64,000 bases of DNA from Halomonas denitrificans (GTDB taxonomy: Bacteria; Pseudomonadota; Gammaproteobacteria; Xanthomonadales; Wenzhouxiangellaceae): positions 620,001 to 684,000 of the forward strand of contig JAHVKF010000003.1 in assembly GCA_019800895.1 (NCBI GenBank), written 5' to 3'. A model generated the notes under the pieces. The model saw only the letters and a list, made by a program, of their open reading frames with translations. It did not search any database and was not told the origin of the DNA. This document shows positions 18,305-26,513 of this stretch, piece by piece. Numbering within the stretch: position 1 is the stretch's first letter; each line of letters begins with the position of its first letter. A program made the translations under genes and the position numbers.

Positions 18305-18781
18305 GTGCTGGAAACATCGTGGTTCTGGTTGATCCTCGGGGCCTTGCTGGTCCTGTCGGAGTTCTTCGTCACCGGCATCATCGCGGTCTTCTTCGGGGTC
18401 GGCGCCCTCCTGGTCGGCCTGGCCACCGCGGCCGGCCTGCTGAACTCGGCGCCCGAGCAGATCGTCCTGTTCGCCATCCTGTCCCTGGGGTCGCTGCTGC
18501 TGGCCCGCGAGAAGGTCAAGATCTGGTTCCGCGGAAGCGTCTCCGACCGCTGGGACGGCGACCGCAACCTCATCGAGGCCCGCGGCGAGCGGGTGACCGT
18601 CACCGCGGACTTCGTCGACGGCGTGGGCCGGGTGCGGCTCAGCGGCGTCGACTGGAAGGCCGAGGTCGAGCCGGACGCCACGCCGCTGTCGATCGGCGAC
18701 ACCGCCTGGGTCATCGGCCACCGCGGCATCACGCTGCGGGTGTCCCGGGAACGACCCGACCCGCCCACCGACGCCGACTGA
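18305..18781 (+). CDS. NfeD-like membrane protein
   Basis: Short NfeD (type 1b), 158 aa. Start GTG 18305 (VLETSWFWLILGALLVLSEF) with GGGAG upstream, chosen because a TATACT -10 element at 18263-18268 lies downstream of the alternative ATG at 18209. Two or three hydrophobic helices in residues 3-75, then the OB-fold NfeD domain (GERVTVTADFVDGVGRVRLSGVDW, VIGHRGITLRV). NfeD proteins are routinely encoded with an SPFH/stomatin partner, which follows here after 95 bases. Probably a membrane-microdomain quality-control pair. Confidence 0.9.
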   Translation: MLETSWFWLILGALLVLSEFFVTGIIAVFFGVGALLVGLATAAGLLNSAPEQIVLFAILSLGSLLLAREKVKIWFRGSVSDRWDGDRNLIEARGERVTVTADFVDGVGRVRLSGVDWKAEVEPDATPLSIGDTAWVIGHRGITLRVSRERPDPPTDAD

Positions 18782-18876
18782 TCGACGGCCCGCGTCGCGG
18801 CCATCAGCCGCCCGCGGGACCGGCCTGAACAACCACCCCGGACTTTTACCGACCGAACCCGAGAGAGAGCCCCATC

Positions 18877-19818
18877 ATGGATTTCCCGACCCTGCTTTCG
18901 CTGATTGTCCTGCTGATCGTCGTCGTCGCGCTGGTCAAGACCGCCCAGATCGTGCCCCAGCGCTCCGCCTACGTGGTCGAACGGCTGGGCCGGTTCCAGA
19001 GCGTGCTCGACGCCGGCTTCCACCTGCTGATCCCGTTCATCGACAAGGTGGCCTACAAGCACACGCTGAAGGAGCAGGCGATCGACGTTCCGCAGCAGGC
19101 CTGCGTGACCAAGGACAACATCCAGATCCACGTCGACGGCGTGATCTACATGCAGGTCATCGACCCGCGGCTGGCCTCCTACGGTATCGAGGACTACCGC
19201 TATGCGGCGATCCAGCTGGCCCAGACGACGCTGCGGTCGGTGGTCGGCAAGATCGATCTCGACAAGTCGTTCGAGGAACGGGTGGTCATCAACGAGAAGG
19301 TCGTCGAGGTGCTGTCGGAAGCCTCCGAGCCCTGGGGCATCAAGGTGCTCCGCTACGAAGTTGCCGACATCGTGCTGCCCGAGACGATCCGCGATGCCCT
19401 CGAGAAGCAGATGCGTGCGGAGCGCGAGCGGCGGGCCGTGGTGGCCCAGTCCGAGGGTGAGCGCGAGTCGAAGATCAATGTGTCCGAGGGCATGAAGCAG
19501 GAAATGATCAACGTCTCGGAGGGCGACATGCAGAAGCAGATCAACGAGGCGAAGGGCCGCGCCGAGGAAATCCTGCTGATCGCCGAATCGACCGCAAGGG
19601 GCATCGAGCGGATCGCCACGGCCATCAATCAGCCCGGAGGGGCCGACGCGGTCTCGCTGCGCATTGCCGAACAGTACGTCAAGGAATTCGGCAAGCTGGC
19701 CCAGGAATCGAACACCCTGATCCTGCCCGCCGAACTGTCGGACATCGGCGGCGTGGTCGCCGGATTGACCCGGACGCTGGAAAAGACTCGTCCCGGGAGC
19801 GGTTCCGGGCGCGGCTGA
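18877..19818 (+). CDS. SPFH/stomatin-like protein (QmcA/paraslipin type)
   Basis: 313 aa. N-terminal membrane anchor (LLSLIVLLIVVVALVKT), SPFH/band 7 domain about 20-190 (IVPQRSAYVVERLGRFQSVL, VDGVIYMQVIDPRLASYGI), then a helical oligomerisation region rich in Glu/Ala/Arg (MRAERERRAVVAQSEGERES) and a conserved tail. Probably scaffolds membrane microdomains and works with the NfeD protein upstream. AhpC follows, but across an AT-rich promoter region, so it is likely a separate transcript. Confidence 0.92.
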   Translation: MDFPTLLSLIVLLIVVVALVKTAQIVPQRSAYVVERLGRFQSVLDAGFHLLIPFIDKVAYKHTLKEQAIDVPQQACVTKDNIQIHVDGVIYMQVIDPRLASYGIEDYRYAAIQLAQTTLRSVVGKIDLDKSFEERVVINEKVVEVLSEASEPWGIKVLRYEVADIVLPETIRDALEKQMRAERERRAVVAQSEGERESKINVSEGMKQEMINVSEGDMQKQINEAKGRAEEILLIAESTARGIERIATAINQPGGADAVSLRIAEQYVKEFGKLAQESNTLILPAELSDIGGVVAGLTRTLEKTRPGSGSGRG

Positions 19819-19905
19819 CCACCCTCCGGCCCGGCCTGCAGCCCCTGTCCCGCGGGGATTGCGGCCTCATAGGCAAAACAAATAGCGGGCATCAAGACAA
19901 TCAAT

Positions 19906-19933
19906 TTGAATTATTGAAAATCGTCCTTATCCT
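19906..19933 (+). promoter_or_regulatory. putative ahpC promoter in an AT-rich patch
   Basis: TTGAAT (19906-19911), 16-base spacer, TATCCT (19928-19933), inside an unusually AT-rich stretch (about 19868-19935) just upstream of ahpC. The stretch begins CATAGGCAAAACAAATAG, faintly like the spaced ATAG-type half-sites recognised by OxyR. I infer an OxyR-controlled promoter but cannot fit a full site. Confidence 0.45.
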
Positions 19934-20020
19934 TATGGGCATCCGGTCGCGGGACAGCGCCGGGTCGTTTGAAAAATACCTTTTCGAATCAAAGCCCTGA
20001 AACTCAAGGAGTTGAACGAT

Positions 20021-20560
20021 ATGTTGACGATTGGAGACAAGTTTCCGAATTTCCAGCTGAAGGCCACCGTCGGAACCGACATCGAGAACGGGTTCGCCGA
20101 TATCGACAGCAATACCTACAGCGGCAAGTGGCTGCTGGTGTTCTTCTATCCGAAGGATTTCACCTTCGTCTGCCCGACCGAGATCAAGGCGTTCAGCGAC
20201 CTGTCCGACGAGTTCGCCGATCGCGACTGCCAGGTCCTGGCCGCCAGCACCGACACCGAGTTCGTGCACCTCGCATGGCGTCAGAACCACGACGACCTGA
20301 AGGACCTGAAGATTCCGATGCTGGCCGACGTCAAGCGTGAACTGTCCGGATCGCTGGGCATCCTCCACGCGGAAGAAGGCGTCGCCAACCGCGCTACCTT
20401 CCTGGTCGATCCGCAGGGCATCATCCGCCATGTGTCGGTCACCGACATGAACGTCGGCCGCAACCCGAAGGAAACGCTGCGCATTCTCGACGCGCTGCAG
20501 TCCGACGAGCTGTGCCCGTGCAACTGGCAGAAGGGCGACGACCACCTGAAGGCCGCCTGA
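20021..20560 (+). CDS. ahpC: alkyl hydroperoxide reductase peroxiredoxin AhpC (AhpD-dependent type)
   Basis: 2-Cys peroxiredoxin reducing peroxides. 179 aa from ATG 20021, set by AAGGAG at 20006-20011; an in-frame TTG at 20012 would leave no spacer. Peroxidatic Cys51 in DFTFVCPTEIKAF. The C-terminal ELCPCNWQKGDDHLKAA has Cys165 and Cys167, like the mycobacterial AhpC that is recycled by AhpD rather than by AhpF. AhpD is encoded 260 bases downstream, consistent with that pairing. Confidence 0.96.
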   Translation: MLTIGDKFPNFQLKATVGTDIENGFADIDSNTYSGKWLLVFFYPKDFTFVCPTEIKAFSDLSDEFADRDCQVLAASTDTEFVHLAWRQNHDDLKDLKIPMLADVKRELSGSLGILHAEEGVANRATFLVDPQGIIRHVSVTDMNVGRNPKETLRILDALQSDELCPCNWQKGDDHLKAA

Positions 20561-20661
20561 TCCATTCGGTCCGATCGGCGCCGGGACCGATGCCCGGCGT
20601 CGTCGTCGGCCGCACCGGGTCCCCGACCGTCCCTTCGTTTCACTCCTGAAGGGGCCGACCC

Positions 20662-20690
20662 ACCGGCCGCCCCCGTGGCGGCCGGTTCTT
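20662..20690 (+). terminator. hairpin between ahpC and ahpD
   Basis: ACCGGCCGCC (20662-20671) pairs with GGCGGCCGGT (20677-20686) around CCCGT, followed by TCTT. The T tract is weak, so it may attenuate rather than stop transcription, leaving more ahpC than ahpD message. Confidence 0.55.
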
Positions 20691-20820
20691 GATCCGAGAC
20701 CGATTTTCCGACGGCAACAGTGCGTTCCCACGCGGACTCACTTCGCCCGAACCATGGAGCGTCGTTGCGCTCCTCCTATTCTTCGTCCAACCCTTCGACA
20801 GATTCACGCAGGAGTCAACG

Positions 20821-21381
20821 ATGAGCATCGACACCCTGAAGCAGACGATTCCGGACTACGCCCGGGACCTCAAGATCAATTTCGGCAACGTGCTCGACGC
20901 AGAGCAGCACGACGCCCTCAACGAAAGCCAGGTCTGGAGCATCGCGCTGGCCAGTGCCATCGCCGCTCGCAACGAGGACCTGATCTCGACGATCGCCGCC
21001 GAGGCCGGTGCGAAGCTGGACGAGGCCCAGCTCAAGGGCGCGAAGGCCGCCGCGGCGATCATGGGCATGAACAACATCTACTACCGGTTCCTGCACCTGG
21101 CCAGCAACGACGAGTATTCGAAGATGCCGGCCGGCCTGCGCATGACGGTGATCGGCAACCCCGGAATCGAAAAGACCGATTTCGAACTGATCAGCCTGGC
21201 CGTCTCGGCCGTGAACGGTTGCGGCATGTGCATCGACAGCCACGAGCAGATCCTGGTCAAGCACGGCGTCAGCACGAAGGCGATCCAGGACGCGGTCCGC
21301 ATCGCATCCGTCATCCACGCCGTGGCCGCCGTGCTCGACACGGAGCCGGCCCTGGAGAAGGGCCTGTCCGAAGCGGCCTGA
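20821..21381 (+). CDS. ahpD: alkylhydroperoxidase AhpD
   Basis: Adaptor that passes electrons to AhpC (from dihydrolipoamide in the mycobacterial system) and has weak peroxidase activity. 186 aa, all-helical carboxymuconolactone-decarboxylase-like fold. Redox motif GCGMCIDSHE, with Cys134, Cys137 and the relay His141, embedded in AVSAVNGCGMC. Good Shine-Dalgarno (GCAGGAG) before ATG 20821. Followed by a strong terminator. Confidence 0.96.
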   Translation: MSIDTLKQTIPDYARDLKINFGNVLDAEQHDALNESQVWSIALASAIAARNEDLISTIAAEAGAKLDEAQLKGAKAAAAIMGMNNIYYRFLHLASNDEYSKMPAGLRMTVIGNPGIEKTDFELISLAVSAVNGCGMCIDSHEQILVKHGVSTKAIQDAVRIASVIHAVAAVLDTEPALEKGLSEAA

Positions 21382-21420
21382 ACCAGACCTCCGACTTCTC
21401 GACCGAGAAGCCTCCTGTTG

Positions 21421-21446
21421 ACCCCGGCCCTGCCGGGGTTTTTTTT
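21421..21446 (+). terminator. intrinsic terminator after ahpD
   Basis: ACCCCGGC (21421-21428), loop CCT, GCCGGGGT (21432-21439), running into eight T residues. A textbook rho-independent terminator. Confidence 0.92.
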
Positions 21447-21480
21447 GGCCCCGGCCTTCGATCCGGTTTTTTCGGCCGGT

Positions 21481-21737
21481 TCTCGAGAGGATGGACGCAA
21501 AGGCGCGACGGGGCGAAGAGCGCGAAGAAAAAGCAGGGGCCTGCGGTTTCAAGGAACGATGAAAGATCGGATGTCGACGGGTCCAGAGCTGACGGCCCGG
21601 TCACGAGATTCCGGATCGGAACCGCGCGACGTCCAGAACGACGGGTTCCTTGGAGCGGCCTGCAGGTCCACGGGGGGCCAGTCGTGCGGTCTTCTTCGCG
21701 CACTTTGCCCCGTCGCGCCTTCGCGTTCATCCTCTGA
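21481..21737. repeat. inverted-repeat element E2
   Basis: Left arm about 21481-21530 (GAGAGGATGGACGCAAAGG..), right arm about 21691-21737 (..CGCGTTCATCCTCTGAC). Both arms carry a matching change relative to E1 and E3 (GACGGGGC on the left, GCCCCGTC on the right), so pairing is preserved. It fills most of the space between the ahpD terminator and the thioesterase gene. Confidence 0.88.
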
Positions 21738-21816
21738 CAGCTACAGCCTGCAACTCGGGCAAAGCCCCGGAGCCCGAGCCACTAGAATGAACGCTGGACC
21801 TGCCTTCGAGCCGACC

Positions 21817-22209
21817 ATGAACATCGAAGAACGCACCGAGCACGCTCGTACGCGGATCACCAAGCTGGTGTTTCCACAGGACACGAATCCGATCGGTACG
21901 CTCTACGGCGGAACGGCGATGAAGTGGATGGACGAGGTCGCGTTCCTGACCGCCACCCGCTTCGCCCGGCGCCAGGTGGTCACCGTTTCGATGGACCGGG
22001 TCGACTTCAAGACCCCGATTCCCCGCGGCAACATCGTCGAGCTGATCGGCGAGGTCACCCGGGTCGGCAACACCTCGGTCACCGTCACGGTCTCGATCCT
22101 GCGCGAAGATCCGCTGTCGGGGACCCAGGAACTGGCGATCCAGGGCGAGCTGGTGATGGTCGCGGTCGACGACAAGATGCAGCCGGTCCAGGTCGTACCG
22201 GAGAACTGA
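21817..22209 (+). CDS. acyl-CoA thioesterase, hotdog fold (YciA-like)
   Basis: 130 aa from ATG 21817 (MNIEERTEHARTRITKLVFP). An ATG at 21787 overlaps a TAGAAT -10-like hexamer (21783-21788) and is less likely. Hotdog domain with family features FPQDTNPIGTLYGGTAMKWMDE (catalytic Asp in the N-terminal loop, GGxxMKWMDE helix) and VTVSMDRVDFKTPIPRG. Hydrolyses acyl-CoAs; the chain-length preference cannot be read from sequence. Flanked on both sides by inverted-repeat elements. Confidence 0.9.
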   Translation: MNIEERTEHARTRITKLVFPQDTNPIGTLYGGTAMKWMDEVAFLTATRFARRQVVTVSMDRVDFKTPIPRGNIVELIGEVTRVGNTSVTVTVSILREDPLSGTQELAIQGELVMVAVDDKMQPVQVVPEN

Positions 22210-22240
22210 CTCGGAGGTTCCGAAGCTGGTGGCCTGGTCC

Positions 22241-22498
22241 TTTAGAGGATGGACGCAAAGGCGCGAAGGGGCGAAGGATGCGAAGGAAGAAGGTCGTTGG
22301 TCTGGACCTGCGGCGATCCGCCCGTTCGTGACGGATGTCGGCGTTGATGTTCGAACGAGATCTCCAGCCGCCTGTGCACTGGGCCGGCTCCTGCTGTTGC
22401 GGTTCTTCAGGTCGAACCCTATTCTGTCGTTCCTCAATAGAAGATGCGTTTCTTCGCGCCCGTCGCCCCTTCGCGCCTTTGCGTCCATCCTCTAGAGG
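22241..22498. repeat. inverted-repeat element E3
   Basis: Left arm about 22241-22292 (TTTAGAGGATGGACGCAAAG..), right arm about 22449-22498 (..GCGTCCATCCTCTAGAGG), spacer about 155 bases. Starts 32 bases after the thioesterase stop. Arms match E1 and E2; the centres are largely unrelated. Confidence 0.88.
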
Positions 22499-22610
22499 CT
22501 TTCGGCACGACGCCTGATCGGGACCGCCGTGGATCCGCCTCCCGATTCGGCCCCGGGCCACCGGATTGACTAGAATAGGCCGCTTCCCCGTCCTCCTCCG
22601 GAACCGCCCG

Positions 22611-23621
22611 ATGAGCCAACGCAAGCGCGTCCTGACCGGCATCACCACGACCGGCACGCCCCACCTGGGCAACTACGTCGGTGCGATCAAGCCGGCGATC
22701 GAGTCCAGCCGCGACGCGAGCACGGACTCGTTCTACTTCCTGGCCGACTACCACGCGCTGGTCAAGTGCTTCGAGCCCGAACGCGTGCACCGGTCGACGC
22801 TGGAGATCGCCGCGACCTGGCTGGCTCTGGGGCTGGACACGCAGCGGAGCGTGTTCTACCGCCAGTCCGACATCCCCGAGATTCCGGAGCTGACCTGGCT
22901 GCTGACCTGCGCCTGCGCCAAGGGACTGATGAACCGCGCCCACGCCTACAAGGCCCAGGTGGCCGAGAACGAGGCGGCCGGGGAGGACCCGGACTACGGC
23001 ATCACCATGGGCCTGTTCAGCTACCCGGTGCTGATGGCCGCCGACATTCTGATGTTCAACGCGCACGACGTGCCGGTTGGCAAGGACCAGGCCCAGCACC
23101 TCGAAATGGCGCGAGATATCGCCGGGCGGTTCAACCATCGCTACGGCGAGCACTTCGTGCTGCCCGAGGCGGTGACCGACGAACACGTGGCCACCCTGCC
23201 GGGCACCGACGGCCGGAAGATGTCGAAGAGCTACGACAACACCATTCCCCTGTGGCTGCCGGAGAAGAAACTCCGCAAGGCCATCATGAAGATCAAGACC
23301 AACTCCCAGGAGCCCGGCGAGCCCAAGGACCCGGACGAGGCCAGCGTGTTCTCGGTCTATGCCGCGTTCGCGAGCCCCGCGCAGCGGACCGAGATGCGCC
23401 GGGCCTTCGCCGACGGCATCGCCTGGGGCGAGGTCAAGCAGCAGCTGTTCGAGCTGGTCAACGCCGAACTCGCAGCACCCCGCGAGCGCTACGAGGCGCT
23501 GATCAACGATCCGGCGAAGATCGAGCGCGAACTCGAACGCGGTGCAGAGCGCGCCCGCGACGTCGCCACGCCGTTCATCGGCGAACTGCGCGAGGCCGTC
23601 GGCATTCGCGCCCTTGGCTAG
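22611..23621 (+). CDS. trpS: tryptophanyl-tRNA synthetase
   Basis: Class I synthetase charging tRNA-Trp. 336 aa from ATG 22611 ([15 protein letters not shown]). Signature 1 [11 protein letters not shown] (HIGH equivalent) and signature 2 [10 protein letters not shown]. Tryptophan-pocket segments [12 protein letters not shown] and [25 protein letters not shown] -10-like element (22571-22576) sits 35 bases upstream. The next gene follows 9 bases after the stop. Confidence 0.97.
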   Translation: MSQRKRVLTGITTTGTPHLGNYVGAIKPAIESSRDASTDSFYFLADYHALVKCFEPERVHRSTLEIAATWLALGLDTQRSVFYRQSDIPEIPELTWLLTCACAKGLMNRAHAYKAQVAENEAAGEDPDYGITMGLFSYPVLMAADILMFNAHDVPVGKDQAQHLEMARDIAGRFNHRYGEHFVLPEAVTDEHVATLPGTDGRKMSKSYDNTIPLWLPEKKLRKAIMKIKTNSQEPGEPKDPDEASVFSVYAAFASPAQRTEMRRAFADGIAWGEVKQQLFELVNAELAAPRERYEALINDPAKIERELERGAERARDVATPFIGELREAVGIRALG

Positions 23622-23630
23622 GGCGGAGCC

Positions 23631-24320
23631 GTGACCCGAAGCGCCGACTGGACCCCGCCCGAGCTGATCGGCCCGGATCGGACCGCGTTCCAAGTGCGCC
23701 ACGCGTGGTGCGTCGGTCGCAACTACGCCGAGCACGCGCGCGAGATGGGTGCCGACCCGGCCGCAGCGGACCCGATCTTCTTTTCCAAGCCGGCCGCCGC
23801 GCTGGTCCAGGCCGCAGCGATCCCGTATCCGAGGTCGACGAAAGCGTTGCACCACGAAGTCGAACTGGTCGCGCTGCTGGGGCAGGGCGGGCGCGACCTG
23901 GACGCGGACACGGCGCTGCGCTGCGTGGTCGGCTGGGCGGTCGGATGCGACCTGACGCGGCGCGACGTCCAGGCCCGGGCCAAGCAGGCCGGCCAGCCCT
24001 GGGCGCTGGCCAAGGGCTTCGACGCCTCGGGTCCGGTCGGACCCTGGCGGTCGGCCGACGACTGGAGTCCGTCTCCCGCGACCCCGATCAGGCTTGCGGT
24101 CGGCGGCAGGCTCCGCCAGCAGGCGACGCTCGGCGACATGATCTGGCCGGTCGGCGAACTGATCGCCCGGCTGTCGCGCGAAGTGACGCTGCATCCCGGC
24201 GACGTGCTGTTCACCGGCACACCCGCCGGGGTCGGACCGCTCACCGTCGGCGACCGGGTCGAGGCGAGAATCGACGGACTCCCCGGTCTCGCCTTCGAGA
24301 TCGTCGATCCCGCTGCCTGA
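23631..24320 (+). CDS. fumarylacetoacetate hydrolase-family protein
   Basis: Mg-dependent hydrolase or decarboxylase of the FAH fold (YcgM/FAHD1-like), 229 aa, GTG start with GGAG upstream. It begins with CVGRNYAEHAREMG and FFSKPAAAL, then the metal-binding acidic residues in LHHEVELV and the following GCDLTRRDVQ, and ends with the family block GDVLFTGTPAGVGPL. Likely acts on acylpyruvate- or oxaloacetate-like substrates; the exact substrate is unknown. Only 4 bases separate it from the first crcB. Confidence 0.9.
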   Translation: MTRSADWTPPELIGPDRTAFQVRHAWCVGRNYAEHAREMGADPAAADPIFFSKPAAALVQAAAIPYPRSTKALHHEVELVALLGQGGRDLDADTALRCVVGWAVGCDLTRRDVQARAKQAGQPWALAKGFDASGPVGPWRSADDWSPSPATPIRLAVGGRLRQQATLGDMIWPVGELIARLSREVTLHPGDVLFTGTPAGVGPLTVGDRVEARIDGLPGLAFEIVDPAA

Positions 24321-24324
24321 CAGC

Positions 24325-24699
24325 ATGCCCGGCTCCTCCGACGCGTTGACGGCCTGCCTGGTCATCGCTGCCGGATCGGCGCTCGGCGGCATGGCCCGCT
24401 ACCTGCTGGTTGCAGCCGCCGAAGCGCGCAGGACGGACCCGCGCTGGCCCCTCGGCACGCTGATCGTCAACCTGCTCGGCTGCCTGCTGCTCGGCATGGT
24501 GGCGGCGCCCTCGTCGATCGCCGCACCGGCAACGCTCCGGCTCGGCCTGGTCGCCGGACTCGGCAGCTTTACCACGGTCTCGGCCTTCGTGCTCGAGAGC
24601 TGGCAACGCCGGGCGACCCGACGCGTCTGGGTTGGCTACGGCCTTGTCACGGTGCTCGGCTGCCTGTTCATGTTCCGGCTCGGGCAGGGCCTGGCATGA
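24325..24699 (+). CDS. crcB: fluoride exporter CrcB/Fluc, subunit 1
   Basis: 124 aa, four hydrophobic helices, the Fluc fluoride channel family. Motifs GGMARYLLV, the Asn-containing LGTLIVNLLGCLLLG and GLVAGLGSFTTVSAF (pore Phe/Ser/Thr). Overlaps a second crcB by ATGA. Fluc channels are antiparallel dimers, and tandem genes are usually read as obligate heterodimers. No fluoride riboswitch was recognised upstream of the run. Confidence 0.92.
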   Translation: MPGSSDALTACLVIAAGSALGGMARYLLVAAAEARRTDPRWPLGTLIVNLLGCLLLGMVAAPSSIAAPATLRLGLVAGLGSFTTVSAFVLESWQRRATRRVWVGYGLVTVLGCLFMFRLGQGLA

Positions 24700-25097
24700 C
24701 CGGCCCGGGGCTCGCGGAACGCATCGCCTGGGTCGGGCTCGGCAGCGCGCTCGGCGGGCTGGCGCGGTTCGGGATGGAGGCCCTCGGCGGTGGCGCGTTC
24801 GCGGTCTTCGCGGCAAACCTGGTCGGGGCGTTCGCGATCGGCCTGTACGCCGCGCTGAGCGGACCGGACGGGGCGCTGGCGGCGGGACCGCGGCAGCGGC
24901 TGTTCGTGATCCCGGGACTGCTCGCCGGGCTGACCTCGTTCTCGATGTTCAGCCTGCAGGCCGACGCGTTCCTGGAGTCGTCGTTCGCGGCCTCGACGGC
25001 GTTCGTGCTCGCATCCTTGGGCAGCTGGGCCGCGGGCGTATGGGCCGGGGATGCGCTCGCGGCGCGTCTCGAGCGTCGGCTTCGATCGGTTGGATGA
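24696..25097 (+). CDS. crcB: fluoride exporter CrcB/Fluc, subunit 2
   Basis: 133 aa, four hydrophobic segments. Carries GSALGGLARFGME, VFAANLVGAFAIGLY and GLLAGLTSFSMFSLQ, the same landmarks as the upstream copy but diverged, for example S-F-S-M where copy 1 has S-F-T-T. The ATG lies within the stop region of copy 1 (24696-24699), so the two are made in equal amounts, as expected for a heterodimeric channel. Confidence 0.92.
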   Translation: MTGPGLAERIAWVGLGSALGGLARFGMEALGGGAFAVFAANLVGAFAIGLYAALSGPDGALAAGPRQRLFVIPGLLAGLTSFSMFSLQADAFLESSFAASTAFVLASLGSWAAGVWAGDALAARLERRLRSVG

Positions 25098-25482
25098 TGG
25101 GCGAGAAGGGCCGATCGGCAAGCCTGTTCTTCCGTCGTCCCGGGCATGACCCGGGATCCAGAGACGTCGAGGTTTCGTTCGCCCGAATCGCTGCCCGGAT
25201 TCGGTTCTTGCGGTCCGGAACCGCGACCGAAACTGCGACAGGAAACAGCGCAAACCTGGGGACATCCTGTGGGGTTGCGCTTGCGAGCGATCGGAGCAGG
25301 GTGGCACCGGGGTTCGCTCGCAAGCTCACTCCCACAAACCGGGCGGTTCGGGATTCGCTCGCAAGCTCACTCCCACAAACCGCATGGTTCGGGGGTCGTC
25401 GTCGACGTCGGAGTCTGCCGCTGCTCTGCGCCCGGCCTCGCGGCGCTTCCTCCAGTCATTCAATCGAACAGGACAAGCACCA
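25098..25482. other. intergenic region with GTGGGAG-type repeats
   Basis: No gene supported. Contains a CCCGGGCATGACCCGGGAT palindrome (about 25137-25158) and two copies of the complement of GTGGGAGTGAGCTTGCGAGC (about 25313-25335 and 25354-25376), matching three copies near 26179-26296. Confidence 0.7.
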
Positions 25483-25761
25483 ATGAATGTATCGATCCTC
25501 GTCGACCTGCTGATCTCCGCGCCCGTGGTGGCATTCCTGATGTGGCTCTATGCCCGCTCGGCGAGCGGGCCGCTGACGGGGCTGGATCGCTTGCTGCTCG
25601 TGCTGACGCCCGTCGCGCTGGTCGCGATCATCGTCGGCTTCCACCGGACCCTCGATATCGAAGGCATGGGCCTGAACGTCATCGCCGTGGCCACCGCCTA
25701 CCTGGCCGTCCTCGCGCTGCTCGGGATCGGCTGGATGGTGCGGGCGCTGCGGCAGCGTTGA
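25483..25761 (+). CDS. small hypothetical membrane protein
   Basis: 92 aa from ATG 25483 (MNVSILVDLLISAPVVAFLMW) with GGA 12 bases upstream. Three predicted membrane helices at about 5-22, 38-55 and 66-86. No recognised domain. The open frame continues upstream to 25384, but that part is repeat sequence. Confidence 0.65.
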   Translation: MNVSILVDLLISAPVVAFLMWLYARSASGPLTGLDRLLLVLTPVALVAIIVGFHRTLDIEGMGLNVIAVATAYLAVLALLGIGWMVRALRQR

Positions 25762-25796
25762 TTCCGTGAGTGGGCACGGTTCCGCGGCCCGAAAGG

Positions 25797-25964
25797 CCCC
25801 GGGTGCGCTTTGCTTACCCGGGCTACAAAGTCGCTGGGCCCCGGATCAGGTCCGGGGCGACGGATTTCGGAGCGCGTCCGCTTCAGGACAGGAGAACTCG
25901 AAGTAAATCTTGAAGCCGTTCCTTGCGCTCTTTGCTCCTTTGCGCCTTCGCGTCCATCCTCTAG
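25797..25964 (+). repeat. 168-bp direct repeat, copy 1
   Basis: From CCCCGGGTGCGCTTTGCTTA to GCGTCCATCCTCTAG. It includes a CCCGGGT hairpin unit, a CCGGATCAGGTCCGG palindrome and an E-type arm. Pairs with 26484-26651, same length, with only about three substitutions noticed. Confidence 0.9.
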
Positions 25965-26147
25965 TTGCGTAGCCCGGGTAAGGCCGTAGGCCGCACCCGG
26001 GGAATTCGGCTTCGTCCTGCACGCTCCCGTGAGCGCTTCGCTTCCCGTATCCGAAAAGTCGCTGGGCCCCGGATCAAGTCCGGGGCGACGGGGTGTGCAC
26101 GAGTCGGATGGAGAGGACCCCGGGTGCGCTTCGCTTACCCGGGCTAC
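25964..26147 (+). repeat. 184-bp direct repeat, copy 1
   Basis: From GTTGCGTAGCCCGGGTAAGG to CGCTTACCCGGGCTAC. Abuts the 168-bp copy. Pairs with 26330-26513, same length. Confidence 0.9.
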
Positions 26148-26329
26148 GGTGCTTCGATGGGCCCGTCTGTGGAGGTGAGCTTGCGAAGGAGCCGACCGGG
26201 GCTTCGACCGGTCCACCTGTGGGAGTGAGCTTGCGAGCGAACCGGCCGGGGCTCTCACAACAGGCCGTCTGTGGGAGTGAGCTTGCGAGCGAACCGGCCG
26301 GGGCCTGTTCGAGCCTACTTCGCTCGCAA

Positions 26330-26513
26330 GTTGCGTAGCCCGGGTAAGGCCGTAGGCCGCACCCGGGGAATTCGGCTTCGTCCTGCACGCTCCCGTTAGC
26401 GCTTCGCTTCCCGTATCCGAAAAGTCGCTGGGCCCCGAATCAAGTCCGGGGCGACGGGGTGTGGTCGAGTCGCATGGAGAGGACCCCGGGTGCGCTTCGC
26501 TTACCCGGGCTAC
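26330..26513 (+). repeat. 184-bp direct repeat, copy 2
   Basis: Near-identical to 25964-26147, with a few substitutions such as CCCGTTAGC for CCCGTGAGC. Its last 30 bases are shared with the start of the second 168-bp copy. Confidence 0.9.

Noticed and set aside
24200-24330. Fluoride riboswitch ahead of the crcB pair
   Set aside because: The preceding DNA is coding sequence of the FAH-family gene and no crcB-motif pseudoknot could be recognised.
26170-26310. Possible CRISPR array from three similar units with GTGAGCTTGCGAGC
   Set aside because: Units vary, intervals are unequal and partly repeat-derived, the same unit occurs inverted near 25313 and 25354, and no cas genes are present.
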